A stretch of 64,000 bases of DNA, taken from positions 4,508 to 68,507 of the forward strand of contig CAZJHX010000045.1 in NCBI GenBank assembly GCA_964545715.1. Reading direction: 5' to 3'. The notes below the pieces were generated by a model, which made no database searches, was not told where the DNA came from, and saw nothing but the letters and a program-made list of their open reading frames with translations. This DNA is from CAZJHX01 sp964545715 (GTDB taxonomy: Bacteria; Myxococcota_A; UBA9042; GCA-2863065). Shown here one piece after another: positions 25,977 through 35,089 of the stretch. A program made the position numbers and the translations under genes. Each line of letters starts with the position of its first letter. Within the stretch, counting starts at the first letter, position 1.

Positions 25977-27949
25977 CGGCCGCCCTCCTCGCCCGCCGCC
26001 GTCGCCGCGCCCTCGATCGGGCACTTGACCTTGAACGTGACCTCAAAGCGCACCCAGTCGGCGTGACGTCCGGTACTGACGACCTCGCCGATGTCGCGCC
26101 GCTTCACCTGCACAAAGCACGGCTCCGCCTCGATGCGCTTGCGAAAGATCTCTTTGCCGGTGACGTTGGACTCGTGGGTCTCGGCGGTCACCTTCACGTC
26201 GCTGAAGACGTCGATATTGACGACGCTGAGCTCGATCTTGGACAGCTGGTCGTCCACCGGCTTCGCCCCGGCGTCACCGGCCGCGTCGGGCTCTCCCTTG
26301 GCCGCGCCGGGCCGCTTCAGCCGTGTCTCGTCGGTACCTTTGCCACCGGGGGCGCCGAAACGTGGCTTGCCCACCGCCGGCTTGGGGTTTGAGGCGCTGG
26401 GCCGAGCACGCGGCCCGCCACGCCGCCCCGGTATCGCCGGAATCGGCCGAATCGCCGGATCCAGCGCCATCGGCCTGGCTCGAATCGGGTTGCCCTGCAG
26501 CGTTCGGCCGTTGTTGGTCGGCGCCCTGACGGTCGGCGGCGGAATCGGCCCCCCCGGACCGGGCGCGTGGGCCCCGATCGCAGTCCCGTTCAGGCCCTGT
26601 TGAATCGCCGTGATCTTGTCCAGCACCGCGATCGCCGTCATGGGCGGGAACAGCTCGGCCTGCTCGCCTGCGGACGGCGGTCTGTTCAGCTTCTTGAGCG
26701 TCTTGCCGAAGCTCCGCTCCGTCTTGCCCAGCTTGTCCTTTGTAAACTCGCCCAGCGTCTCATATTGGGTGTCCAGCACCCGCTGCAGGCTGTTGTTCTT
26801 TACAAACCCGTACACCGCGCCAACGACCAGCAACGCGGCCGCCAGCCCGCCGAGGTAAGTCAGCTTGTCCTGCAGAAACTTGAAGTCGCCTTCGTAGGCG
26901 TACTCACCACGCCGGAAGTTCAGCGTCGTCACGTGTTTGCTGGCGCCGGCCTGCAGCAGCGCGAGCCCCAGACTCTTGGCGGCGCCGGACGCGCTGCCCT
27001 CGACATGCGAGACCTTGTTGAAGTCCAGCGACCCCAGCGACACCGACTGCACCGGCATGCGCAGCTGCTCGTTGAGCCACGGCACGCAGTTGGCGATGCG
27101 GCTGCCGCCCCCGGTGACGCGAATGCCCTGCACTTTGCGACCGGATTGGCGAGAGTACGCCTGACAGCTCTGGCTGATCGCGACGACCAGCGGGTGCATG
27201 GCCTCGGCTGCGATATCCGCCAGCGACGAGCTCTGGCCGGCGGCAGACCACGGCAGCTCGCCGTCCTCGTGCTTGAGTTGCTCGGCCTCGTCGAACTCCA
27301 GGTCCAGCTTCTCGGCGATAGCCTGTGTGACCGCCTGCCCACCGCGCCCGATCGAGCGCGCCAGGCGCAGACGCCCCTCTTCTACGATGCACAGCTTGGT
27401 CGTGCGATGCCCGATATCCACGAACGCGACCGTGCCCTCGCCGACCAGGTGGTCGTAGAGGTTCAGGTAGCTGATCGTGTCCAACGTCAGCACGCGCGGG
27501 TCGATCCCGGCGTCCTCCAGGCCCTCCAGATAGCGCTCCATAACGTCGTGCTTGACGGCGGCCGCAAAGATCTCGGTCTGCCCATCGTCGGTCTCGCCGA
27601 CAGGCTGGTAAGAGTAGTTGATGTCCTCGACGCCCAGCGGAATCTGACCCTCGAGCTCAAAGCCCAGGACGCTGTCGATGCGCTTCGGATCGCTGAACGG
27701 CAGCTGGATGAAGCGCGTCATCACGCGGTCGCCCGGCAGCGCGCACACCACGGCTGCACCCGGTCCGGTCACCTCTTTGCCAAGGTCCGCCAGGACCTGC
27801 GCCGCCGCCCGCTCAGGGCGCGCTCGCCCGGCGTGCGGAATCTCGTACTCGCGGTAGCCGTCCCACGAAAACGACCTGAAGGAGGCGGTGACGGTACTCA
27901 CCTTCACGCTGAAGGAGCCGATGTCCAGGCCTATGATTGTCTGTGCCAT
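25973..27949 (-). CDS. gspL: Type II secretion system protein GspL (PilM-like N-terminus)
   Basis: A 658-residue protein linking the GspE ATPase to the membrane platform. Residues 1-335 form an actin-like ATPase-fold domain of PilM/GspL type: TIIGLDIGSFSVKVSTV, VAFVDIGHRTTKLCIVE, RVTGGGSRIANCVPWL. A helix at about 363-380 (LGGLAAALLVVGAVYGFV) crosses the membrane; a Pro/Gly/Arg-rich linker spans about 455-575, before a ferredoxin-like periplasmic domain (LSVVNIDVFSDVKVTAETH, ...VRFEVTFKVKCP). The long low-complexity linker makes it larger than typical GspL (about 400). It starts 3 bases after the gspK stop. Confidence 0.88.
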   Translation of the reverse strand: MAQTIIGLDIGSFSVKVSTVTASFRSFSWDGYREYEIPHAGRARPERAAAQVLADLGKEVTGPGAAVVCALPGDRVMTRFIQLPFSDPKRIDSVLGFELEGQIPLGVEDINYSYQPVGETDDGQTEIFAAAVKHDVMERYLEGLEDAGIDPRVLTLDTISYLNLYDHLVGEGTVAFVDIGHRTTKLCIVEEGRLRLARSIGRGGQAVTQAIAEKLDLEFDEAEQLKHEDGELPWSAAGQSSSLADIAAEAMHPLVVAISQSCQAYSRQSGRKVQGIRVTGGGSRIANCVPWLNEQLRMPVQSVSLGSLDFNKVSHVEGSASGAAKSLGLALLQAGASKHVTTLNFRRGEYAYEGDFKFLQDKLTYLGGLAAALLVVGAVYGFVKNNSLQRVLDTQYETLGEFTKDKLGKTERSFGKTLKKLNRPPSAGEQAELFPPMTAIAVLDKITAIQQGLNGTAIGAHAPGPGGPIPPPTVRAPTNNGRTLQGNPIRARPMALDPAIRPIPAIPGRRGGPRARPSASNPKPAVGKPRFGAPGGKGTDETRLKRPGAAKGEPDAAGDAGAKPVDDQLSKIELSVVNIDVFSDVKVTAETHESNVTGKEIFRKRIEAEPCFVQVKRRDIGEVVSTGRHADWVRFEVTFKVKCPIEGAATAAGEEGGR

Positions 27950-27952
27950 TAG

Positions 27953-29212
27953 TTAGTACTCACGCCAATATACATAGTCGCCTGTCGCAGTGTCGATCAC
28001 GGCCGTGAGGCCGCGCGCGGTCCCATAGGACGTGCCCGCGGTCTCGATCCGAATGAACTTTGCCTTCACCCCGAAATCGGTCTCTACCGCCCGGTTGTTG
28101 AGGATCGGCTTCCCGAGGAGATCCCCGCGCAGATTCTTGAAGAACTGCCGCGTCACCTGGGTAATGTTGGAGAAGCCCGGGCTCACCAGCGACTGCCGCA
28201 GCTTTCGGCAGATATCCAGGCAGTAGATCGCCTCGTCCATGGGCGGGATGATGCCCGTGATGCCGCCCCCCGGCAGATAGCAGGCCTCCACCATGTTGCT
28301 GGTGTAGTACGGATCGCAGAGCACGTCTTTGAGCGTGTCAGGCCGAATCTGGTTGATGTTGACCTTCAGCGTGGGAAACGCTGTCACCGAGTCCGCCATG
28401 CTGCAGTACTTCTGTGGGGTCATGCCCTCCACAAACTGCAGCTCCTGCAGCGTGTCGATCTTGGCGTTCTTGGGCTTGATGTCCTTGTCGCCCGCGCCCT
28501 TCTCGCCTTGCGCCGACTCGATCAGGTTGCCCTGAAGATCGATGTCCGTGCGCTGGGTGTCCGGGTCGATCCAGTCGATGATGTTCAGCACCAACTCGGC
28601 GGCCTCTTTGTCGATCTCGCCCGGCAGCAGCGGCTCGTCGCGCCCGGCGATCATCTTGGCGTACAGGTGGCGAAACAGCTGCCGCTTGTCGCTGACCGTG
28701 TTGATGCGATTGACCGACATCGAGCCGTCTTCCGGCTTCGCCACACACTTGCAGCTGCCGCCTTCCTCGACGCCCACCCCGGCCATGCCCGTGAAGTCGA
28801 ACATCGGCTTGCCCAATAAGATGAGCTTTCCCGTACAAAAGGCGTTGGCGAACTGGCAGGCCAGCGTCCAGGGCTCGACCTGCTTGGCCTGCTTGGCCAT
28901 AGCCCCGCCACCCAGCGACTTCAGCGTGTTCTCGACCAGCGTCTGGCTCTTGATGACCAGGCGCGCGACCTCCATCGCCGCGCGCGCGTGGTAATAGGCC
29001 GTCACATCGTCGCGCATGTTGGCCGCCACGTGCAGCCGGATATAGCTCTTGTAGTTGTACTCCGCGCTGAAGGCCGCGACGATCGCCAGCGTCATCAACA
29101 CGATGATCAACGCGACGCCGCGCGGCTGTCCGTGGTCCACTTGAGACCCGGTGCGCAGCTCGCAACGAACGGCGGCCCATGCCCCTTTGATGCGGTCGAT
29201 TGGCAGGCTCAA
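27953..29212 (-). CDS. gspK: Minor pseudopilin GspK
   Basis: A 419-residue large minor pseudopilin that caps the pseudopilus with GspI and GspJ. The prepilin site is GQPRG/VALIIVLMTLAIVAAF; position 5 after cleavage is Ile rather than Glu, the known distinguishing trait of GspK. After the helix comes a big globular domain with ARAAMEVARLVI, LNIIDWIDPDTQRTD and Ca-site-like acidic loops. TTG 29212 overlaps the gspJ stop (TTGA) and has GGAGG 9 bases upstream, so it is preferred to the longer frame reaching 29263. A CK..C pair (GGSCKC) lies in the N-terminal third. Confidence 0.88.
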   Translation of the reverse strand: MSLPIDRIKGAWAAVRCELRTGSQVDHGQPRGVALIIVLMTLAIVAAFSAEYNYKSYIRLHVAANMRDDVTAYYHARAAMEVARLVIKSQTLVENTLKSLGGGAMAKQAKQVEPWTLACQFANAFCTGKLILLGKPMFDFTGMAGVGVEEGGSCKCVAKPEDGSMSVNRINTVSDKRQLFRHLYAKMIAGRDEPLLPGEIDKEAAELVLNIIDWIDPDTQRTDIDLQGNLIESAQGEKGAGDKDIKPKNAKIDTLQELQFVEGMTPQKYCSMADSVTAFPTLKVNINQIRPDTLKDVLCDPYYTSNMVEACYLPGGGITGIIPPMDEAIYCLDICRKLRQSLVSPGFSNITQVTRQFFKNLRGDLLGKPILNNRAVETDFGVKAKFIRIETAGTSYGTARGLTAVIDTATGDYVYWREY

Positions 29213-29940
29213 AACGGCGCCGCCTCCCGCTGCTGTCGAAGCGCGGCCTGCGCAGCGACGCACTCCTTCTGTTTCTGGGTGGTCGGCGCGCCGAACATCA
29301 GCGGGTTGTTCACGTAGACGCTGGTCTGCGTGGCAAACGCAAAGACCTGCTCACGTGCGTCGTACATCTCGAGCTCGATCTTGATGCGCGTGGGCAGCGT
29401 AAAGCCGGGCTCAGTCGTGTCCAGGCAGTCCTCGACCTTCCAGTCGGACTTCCAGCTCTCGTCGTACTCGTCCCAGTACTCGAATCGCAGCTTCTTGACG
29501 CCCACCGCCACGACGTACTCCTCGCCGCCGTCCTCGGGATCGTCGTCGATGACGGGCTTGAAGCGGCGGATCAGCTTGCGCCCCGAGCGGTCTTTCGAGC
29601 GCCCGCTGAGCCGGTACTCGACCACGCCCTGGTCGGTCTCGAGCCCACCCGCCTTGACCGGGATGTTGCCCAGATAGGTGAACAGCACCTTGTCGCGGTC
29701 ACCCACGAACAGCGTCTTGGTCGTCTCGAGCTCACCCTGATTCATGGACAAAAACGCATGGCTGAGGTCGCGGGTCAGGCGCTCCAGCGTCACGCGGGCC
29801 ATGTGATTGACCTCCACGATGTCGTCTGTGTCATCGCTGATCGCAAACATGGAAGACATCACGCCGAAGATCAGCGCACTCATCAGCCCGAGCAGGCCGA
29901 CCGCCACGATCACCTCCATCAGCGTAAATCCGCGCTTCAT
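29209..29940 (-). CDS. gspJ: Minor pseudopilin GspJ
   Basis: A 243-residue pseudopilin. It begins MKRGFTLMEVIVAVGLLGL: a class III signal with cleavage after Gly4 and Glu at +5. The globular part has the family's beta-rich pattern (KVLFTYLGNIPV, GVVEYRLSG, KLRFEYWDEYDE, PTRIKIELEMYD). The start at ATG 29940 overlaps the gspI stop (ATGA). The frame extends to 30486 only as a shadow of gspI. It forms the tip complex with GspI and GspK. Confidence 0.9.
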   Translation of the reverse strand: MKRGFTLMEVIVAVGLLGLMSALIFGVMSSMFAISDDTDDIVEVNHMARVTLERLTRDLSHAFLSMNQGELETTKTLFVGDRDKVLFTYLGNIPVKAGGLETDQGVVEYRLSGRSKDRSGRKLIRRFKPVIDDDPEDGGEEYVVAVGVKKLRFEYWDEYDESWKSDWKVEDCLDTTEPGFTLPTRIKIELEMYDAREQVFAFATQTSVYVNNPLMFGAPTTQKQKECVAAQAALRQQREAAPF

Positions 29941-30764
29941 CGGCCGCCGCCCCCCGAGAGCGGCTTCTCCGTTGTCGGCGCGCCCGGAATCGGCTGTCCG
30001 GTCTTCGGCTGACCCGGCTGGCCCGGCTGACCCGGCTGCAAGCCACCCACGCCCGGGATCTCCGGCGTCTCTTTGGTGCCCGCCCGCAGCTCTTCGGGGA
30101 TGCTGATGATGTAGGTCTCGATCTCCAGCACGGGATCCTTGGAGTCGTGCTTGTCGTGAGAGATGCGGATCCGCAGCTTGCGCGTCTGAGACGCCGCCAG
30201 CGAGATCACCATCGGAAACAGCATGAACATGCCGTAGATGTTCTGCGTGACCTTCTCCACGCTGATGTTGCACATGGTCTTGAACTGGCTGGGCGGCATC
30301 GGGCACACCGGGCTCACGCCAAACGGCATCGCCTGGTCCGGGATGAACAGAAATCCAAGCGCCGGGAAGGCCTGCAGGATGCTGCCGTTCTCGCCGACGC
30401 CCCCCATGATCTGCTCCAGCATGTTGCTGGCCATCTCGCCCAGCTGTCCCTGATCCAGGTCCAGCTTCTCCAGGTCGTACTCGCACTCAAAGCCCTTGCC
30501 GGCGTCGCGCGGCAGCTCGCAGTGCTTGTTGCTCACGTCGTTTTCGGGAAAGCCCTCGGTCCAATACTCGGCCTCGAGATCCAGCACCACGCCCCGCAAC
30601 AACAGCGACGACTGCGTGTACAGCGGCGCTTTGGCCTGCAGGAAGCCGCCCTGAATAATCGACCCGGACAGGTACGCGAACACCACCGCGAGAATGGCGG
30701 TGGCGATCATGACCTCCAGCAGCGAGAAGCCTCTGGGGTGGGAGGGCGGGCGATGAGAGCTAAT
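29937..30764 (-). CDS. gspI: Minor pseudopilin GspI, probable AUU start
   Basis: Pseudopilin with the class III signal PSHPRG/FSLLEVMIATAILAV, Glu at +5. No ATG, GTG or TTG exists between the preceding in-frame stop and the cleavage site. The first normal start (ATG 30710) lies inside the pilin helix and would remove the signal. An ATT codon at 30764-30762 sits six bases after a perfect AAGGAGG and overlaps the gspH TAG stop, giving a 275-residue protein with a 12-residue leader. It is much larger than typical GspI (about 120) owing to inserted segments and a C-terminal Gly-Gln-Pro tail (QPGQPGQPGQPKTGQP). The identity is secure from order and motif; the AUU start is inferred. Confidence 0.85.
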   Translation of the reverse strand: MSSHRPPSHPRGFSLLEVMIATAILAVVFAYLSGSIIQGGFLQAKAPLYTQSSLLLRGVVLDLEAEYWTEGFPENDVSNKHCELPRDAGKGFECEYDLEKLDLDQGQLGEMASNMLEQIMGGVGENGSILQAFPALGFLFIPDQAMPFGVSPVCPMPPSQFKTMCNISVEKVTQNIYGMFMLFPMVISLAASQTRKLRIRISHDKHDSKDPVLEIETYIISIPEELRAGTKETPEIPGVGGLQPGQPGQPGQPKTGQPIPGAPTTEKPLSGGGGR

Positions 30765-31698
30765 TTACGTCCTCCTTGAAGTTGCTGGCGTCCAGCTCCA
30801 CGTCGTGGATGCGGCCCAGACCGGCCAGGCTCATCACCTCGACCGTAAACACCTCGGCATCCTCACCCTCGCCGCTCTCCAGGTAGATGAGCGCGCGCTG
30901 AGTGAAGCCGTGCGGATAAAACAGAATCGGGACCTTGCCCTCGGTCACGGGATCCATATCCTCGCGCAGCAGAACCCCGGCAAACTTCACGCCCTTGGGC
31001 AGCTTGCGCGGCTTGCCGAGCTGGTTTTTGCGGTAGGACTTCACCCGCTTGGGACCATCCGGAGACGTGCTGTCGTCCACCGGGATGCCCGCCTGGCGCG
31101 ACGTCTCCTGGCTCAGACTCTTGGTCTCGGAGCTCAGCAGGTTCATCAGCTGTCCGGTCGGCGTCGTCGTGTCCGCGGTGACTGCATCGGTCACCTCGCC
31201 GTCGCCCTGGGCCCCCTGCGCCGCATCGAACAGCCCGCGGTCCTCGTCGTCGTCGTCGTCCTCGTTGTCGCCGCTCTTGCCGTAGGTCGTCACAATCGGG
31301 TCGGAGGCGCTGCCGTCGACGTTGATCATCAATCGCTCGCAGTCCCCGCCCTTCTTGAACGGCGCAGCCTGGTAGGTGCCCGCATCCAGATCGAGATACA
31401 GCGCGTAAACCCGGTTGTTGATGGCCGACAGGTTGTACGTGTAACGCACCGCGGTCGCGACATCGGACGCACCCTGCCGCGTCTCAGCGGACGTGACCGC
31501 CCCAAACGCCATCACCGCCAGGCCCATCGCGATCGCCATGATGACCATGGCCACGATGACCTCGATGAGCGTCATCCCGCGCGGATGCTGTCGCCGTCGA
31601 CCTTTGCCGCGCGGGACCCGGGCGGGTCCTAGTCTTCGTCGCGATTCGTACAGATGTCGTCCTCGTTGCCCCCGGTCCCGTCCGGACCGTTGCTGCAC
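30760..31698 (-). CDS. gspH: Minor pseudopilin GspH, start uncertain
   Basis: Pseudopilin with site RQHPRG/MTLIEVIVAMVIMAIAM, Glu at +5. A beta-rich C-terminal domain (KGVKFAGVLLRED, VPILFYPHGFTQRALIYL) is typical of GspH. A central acidic and Ser/Thr-rich insertion (NEDDDDDEDRG onward) enlarges it. The start is unclear. GTG 31698 gives a 41-residue leader, overlaps gspG by 70 bases and lacks a clear ribosome site; CTG 31653, with GAGG seven bases upstream, would give a 26-residue basic leader. The Met at the cleavage site itself cannot serve, because the signal would be lost. The stop overlaps the gspI start. Confidence 0.8.
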   Translation of the reverse strand: MQQRSGRDRGQRGRHLYESRRRLGPARVPRGKGRRRQHPRGMTLIEVIVAMVIMAIAMGLAVMAFGAVTSAETRQGASDVATAVRYTYNLSAINNRVYALYLDLDAGTYQAAPFKKGGDCERLMINVDGSASDPIVTTYGKSGDNEDDDDDEDRGLFDAAQGAQGDGEVTDAVTADTTTPTGQLMNLLSSETKSLSQETSRQAGIPVDDSTSPDGPKRVKSYRKNQLGKPRKLPKGVKFAGVLLREDMDPVTEGKVPILFYPHGFTQRALIYLESGEGEDAEVFTVEVMSLAGLGRIHDVELDASNFKEDVN

Positions 31699-32012
31699 AG
31701 CGTGAAGTCGTCGATCTGACCGCTGTTACCCGGCGAGTACTCAAGCTCGTTGTCCCAGGGGTCGGCCACCTGGTTCTTCTTGATGTACTTGCGCTCGACC
31801 AGCTCGTTCAGGTCCTTGGGCAGGCCCCGATGCGTCACTGCAAACGACGCGACGCTCTTGGCCACGTTGTCCACCAGCGTCTTGGTCGTCTCGATCTTGG
31901 CGTCCTTGAGATACCCGACCACACCGACGGCGACCACGGTGGCCACGATGCCGATGATGGCGATAACGACAAGGATCTCGATCAGGGTCATGCCCTTGGG
32001 GGCACTCTTCAT
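31629..32012 (-). CDS. gspG: Major pseudopilin GspG
   Basis: A 127-residue main subunit of the pseudopilus. The leader MKSAPKG is cleaved before MTLIEILVVIAIIGIVA, with Glu at +5. The rest matches GspG: a long helix (DNVAKSVASFAVTHRGLPKDLNELV), ADPWDNELEYSPG, and the C-terminal Ca-binding-type Asp-rich end (GPDGTGGNEDDICTNRDED). The ribosome site GAGGAG precedes ATG 32012. It lies 28 bases downstream of gspF. Confidence 0.96.
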   Translation of the reverse strand: MKSAPKGMTLIEILVVIAIIGIVATVVAVGVVGYLKDAKIETTKTLVDNVAKSVASFAVTHRGLPKDLNELVERKYIKKNQVADPWDNELEYSPGNSGQIDDFTLCSNGPDGTGGNEDDICTNRDED

Positions 32013-32040
32013 TGGTCTCTCCTCAAAATAAACAAAGTCA

Positions 32041-33309
32041 TCAGGCCCCGCTGCGCAGGGCTTCGTTCATGTTCAACATGGGCAGCAGCACCGCGAATAC
32101 GATGCACGCAACGATAATGCCGAGAACGACGATCATCACGGGTTCCAGCAAGGTGGTCAGGCGTGAGACCTTGGTCTCCACCTGCAGCTCATACGCCTCG
32201 GCGACATGGTCCAGCATCTCCTCGACCTCGCCGGTCTTCTCACCGATCGCCACCATCTGCGTGACCATCGGCGGGAAGTGACCGCTGCGCTTCAGCGGAT
32301 TCGAGATGGAGTCGCCGTCACGAATCGCCACGCGCGTGTCCTCCAGCACGTTGCGATAGACCGCGTTGTCCACCACGTGCTTGCAGATCTCGATGGCGGT
32401 CAGCAGCGGCACACTGCTCGACATCAGCGTGCCCAGCGTCCGGGCAAAGCGCGCCATCACGATCTTGCGGATCAGGTCGCCGAAGAGCGGCACGGTCAGC
32501 TTGAAGGTGTCCCACTTCAGCTCCCCGCGCTCCGTCTTGATCCACTTGCGGAAGTAGTAGGTCACAACGAAGAAGCCGATGATGATCGCCAGAATCCAGT
32601 TCTGGAAAAACTCGGAGACCCAGATGAGCCCCACGGTCAGGAACGGCAGATCGCCGCCCTGCTCGACGATGACCTCGACCAGCTTGGGCACCACGAACGT
32701 CATCAGCAGCGCCACGATGATCATCGCGAACGAGACCATGATCATCGGGTACATCAGCGCCGACTTCACCTGGCTCTCCAGCTTGACCTGGGCCTCCATG
32801 AAGTCCGACAGCCGCTGAAAAACCAGCTCCAGCGTGCCCGAGGCCTCGCCGGCCGAGACCATGTTGCAAAACAGGTTCTTGAAGACTGTCGGATGCTCGC
32901 GCAGCGCTAGATGCAGCGCCGAGCCTTCGTTGACCGCCCGCCGCACCTGCGCCATCACATTGGACAGGCGCTCGTTTTCCGTCTGGTCCACGATCGCCGT
33001 CAGCGCGTCGACCAGCGGCACACCGGCGCGCAGCAGCGTGGAGAGCTGGCGCGTCATCTCCGAGACCTCGGTCTGCGGCACCTTGTTGAAGAAGGAGAAC
33101 TCGACGTCGCGAGAGGCGCCCTCCTGCTTGCGACCCGTCGCGCGAATCGTCGCCTTGGTTTTGCCCTTGGCGTCCTGCTGCGCGTACTCGGTGAGATAGA
33201 TGTCCTGCCGTCGCAGATCCGACCGAAGCGAGCGCGCGTTCTCCGCGTCGTGAACGCCGTGGCACGCTTTGCCTTTGGCGTTCAGCCCTTTGTAGGCATA
33301 AACCGGCAT
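32041..33309 (-). CDS. gspF: Type II secretion system inner-membrane protein GspF
   Basis: A 422-residue polytopic platform protein. The N-terminus MPVYAYKGLNAKGK is family-typical. Two homologous T2SSF cytoplasmic domains are separated by three helices (PMIMVSFAMIIVALLMTFVVP, NWILAIIIGFFVVTYYF and the last, VMIVVLGIIVACIVFAVLLPM). Conserved segments LSTLLRAGVPLVDAL, SAGEASGTLELVFQRL and AIGEKTGEVEEMLDHVA are present. It sits between gspE and gspG. Confidence 0.96.
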   Translation of the reverse strand: MPVYAYKGLNAKGKACHGVHDAENARSLRSDLRRQDIYLTEYAQQDAKGKTKATIRATGRKQEGASRDVEFSFFNKVPQTEVSEMTRQLSTLLRAGVPLVDALTAIVDQTENERLSNVMAQVRRAVNEGSALHLALREHPTVFKNLFCNMVSAGEASGTLELVFQRLSDFMEAQVKLESQVKSALMYPMIMVSFAMIIVALLMTFVVPKLVEVIVEQGGDLPFLTVGLIWVSEFFQNWILAIIIGFFVVTYYFRKWIKTERGELKWDTFKLTVPLFGDLIRKIVMARFARTLGTLMSSSVPLLTAIEICKHVVDNAVYRNVLEDTRVAIRDGDSISNPLKRSGHFPPMVTQMVAIGEKTGEVEEMLDHVAEAYELQVETKVSRLTTLLEPVMIVVLGIIVACIVFAVLLPMLNMNEALRSGA

Positions 33310-33325
33310 TAGCAGTGACCCAACG

Positions 33326-35089
33326 CTACGACATCTCCTCCGCAGTCACGCGGACGACCTCGTCAACCGAGGTGACGCCGCGCAGGATCTTCATCGCGCC
33401 ATCATCACGCAGCGTACGCATGCCGTTCTCGATGGCCTTGCGCTTGATGCGGCTGGCGTCCGTGCGCCCAACCACCAGCTCTTTGATCTCGTCGTCGACC
33501 ACCAGCAGCTCGTACAGCCCGGCGCGGCCGGTGTATCCGGTCACACAGATCTGACAGCCCTTGGCCTTGTAGAACTTGAAGTCCTCACCGAGGGCCTCGA
33601 TGTCGATGCCCAGCTTGATCAGCTCGTGTTTGGGCGGCGTGTACGCCTGCTTGCACTGGTTGCAAAGCGTGCGCACGAGACGCTGCGCCATGATCGCCAT
33701 GACCGTGGACGCCGACTTGAACGGCTCGATACCCATATCGGTCAGGCGGGTGAAGGTGCTGGACGCGTCGTTGGTATGGATGGTCGCAAAGACCAGGTGG
33801 CCGGTCAGCGACGCCTGCACCGCGATCTCGGCGGTCTCCAGGTCGCGGATCTCACCGATGAGCACCACGTCCGGGTCCTGACGCAAAATGGCGCGCAGCG
33901 CTCGACTGAAGGTGAACTCGATCTTCTCGTTGACCTGCATCTGCCCGATGCCCGGCAGCTGATACTCGACCGGGTTTTCCACGGTCAGGATGTTGATCTC
34001 GGGGCGGTTGATACGCGTCAACGCAGCGTAGAGTGTGGTCGTCTTGCCGGAGCCCGTCGGGCCGGTCACGAGGATGATGCCGTGAGGCTGCTTGATCAGC
34101 TCTTTGAACGTGTCCAGGTTCTCGTTGTCGAAGCCCAGCTTCTCCAGGTCCAGCAGCACGGCGCTGGTGTCCAGCAGACGCATCACCAGGCGCTCACCGT
34201 GCGACGTAGGCACCGTCGACAGACGAATATCCACGTCGCGACCCGCGATCTTGACGCGGATGCGGCCGTCTTGAGGCAGCCGCTTCTCGGCGATGTTCAG
34301 CTCGCCCATGATCTTGATGCGGCTGGTGATCGACGCCTGCAGCCGCTTGGGCGTGCGCACGATCTCCGTCAGCACGCCGTCCCGGCGAAACCGGACCACA
34401 ACCTCTTTTTCATAGGGCTCGATGTGGATGTCGGACGCTTTCTCTTTGATGGCCTGGTTCAACACCGAGTTGACCAGCCGAATGATCGGCGCCTCGTCGT
34501 CGCCCGCGTCCAGAATGTCCTGCGCCAGGTCGTCCAGGTCCTCTTGAATGCCGTCCAGCCCCTCGGACGCGACCTCGTCGACGACCTGCTCCGCGCCGGC
34601 GCGGCGGTCAAAGACGACGTTTATCGCGTCGAAGATCTGCTCGGGCGGCGCCGCGACCGGCTCGACCTCAAGCCGAAACATCGCGTGCAAATCGTCCAGG
34701 CCATAGACCTCCAGCGGGTCGGAGACGGCCACCACGACGGTGTCGCCGCGCCGCTCGATCGGCACAAAGTTGTACTGCCGGGCATAGCTCAGCGTGAATG
34801 CGGCGACCAGACCGGGATCGATGTCCTCGGCCACGATCTCGCGGATAAACGGCATGCCGACCTGATCGGCCAGCGCCTCGGTCAGCTGCGACGAGGTCAG
34901 CGCGTCGCCGTCGACCAGCAGCTCGCCCAGGCGTCCCCCCTTCTCCAACTGCAGCGCCAGCGCCGCGGTCACCTGAGACTCGGTGACCCATCCGCGCGCG
35001 ATCAAGATCTGTCCCAGCGACCGCGGATTGGCGGGAGGCTGCACAGCCTGCATGGTCGGCAGCGTATCCGGTGCGTAGACGTCGCTCAC
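33326..35089 (-). CDS. gspE: Type II secretion ATPase GspE
   Basis: A 587-residue hexameric ATPase driving pseudopilus assembly. The N1E/N2E domains span residues 1-190; the catalytic domain has Walker A VTGPTGSGKTTTLY at about residue 343, the Asp box around LTVENPVEYQLPGIGQMQV, Walker B PDVVLIGEIRDLETAEIA and the His box HLVFATIHTNDA. A four-Cys zinc module follows (LCNQCKQAY and GCQICVTGYTGR), as in GspE and unlike many PilB. GTG 35089 overlaps the gspD stop (GTGA). Confidence 0.96.
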   Translation of the reverse strand: MSDVYAPDTLPTMQAVQPPANPRSLGQILIARGWVTESQVTAALALQLEKGGRLGELLVDGDALTSSQLTEALADQVGMPFIREIVAEDIDPGLVAAFTLSYARQYNFVPIERRGDTVVVAVSDPLEVYGLDDLHAMFRLEVEPVAAPPEQIFDAINVVFDRRAGAEQVVDEVASEGLDGIQEDLDDLAQDILDAGDDEAPIIRLVNSVLNQAIKEKASDIHIEPYEKEVVVRFRRDGVLTEIVRTPKRLQASITSRIKIMGELNIAEKRLPQDGRIRVKIAGRDVDIRLSTVPTSHGERLVMRLLDTSAVLLDLEKLGFDNENLDTFKELIKQPHGIILVTGPTGSGKTTTLYAALTRINRPEINILTVENPVEYQLPGIGQMQVNEKIEFTFSRALRAILRQDPDVVLIGEIRDLETAEIAVQASLTGHLVFATIHTNDASSTFTRLTDMGIEPFKSASTVMAIMAQRLVRTLCNQCKQAYTPPKHELIKLGIDIEALGEDFKFYKAKGCQICVTGYTGRAGLYELLVVDDEIKELVVGRTDASRIKRKAIENGMRTLRDDGAMKILRGVTSVDEVVRVTAEEMS

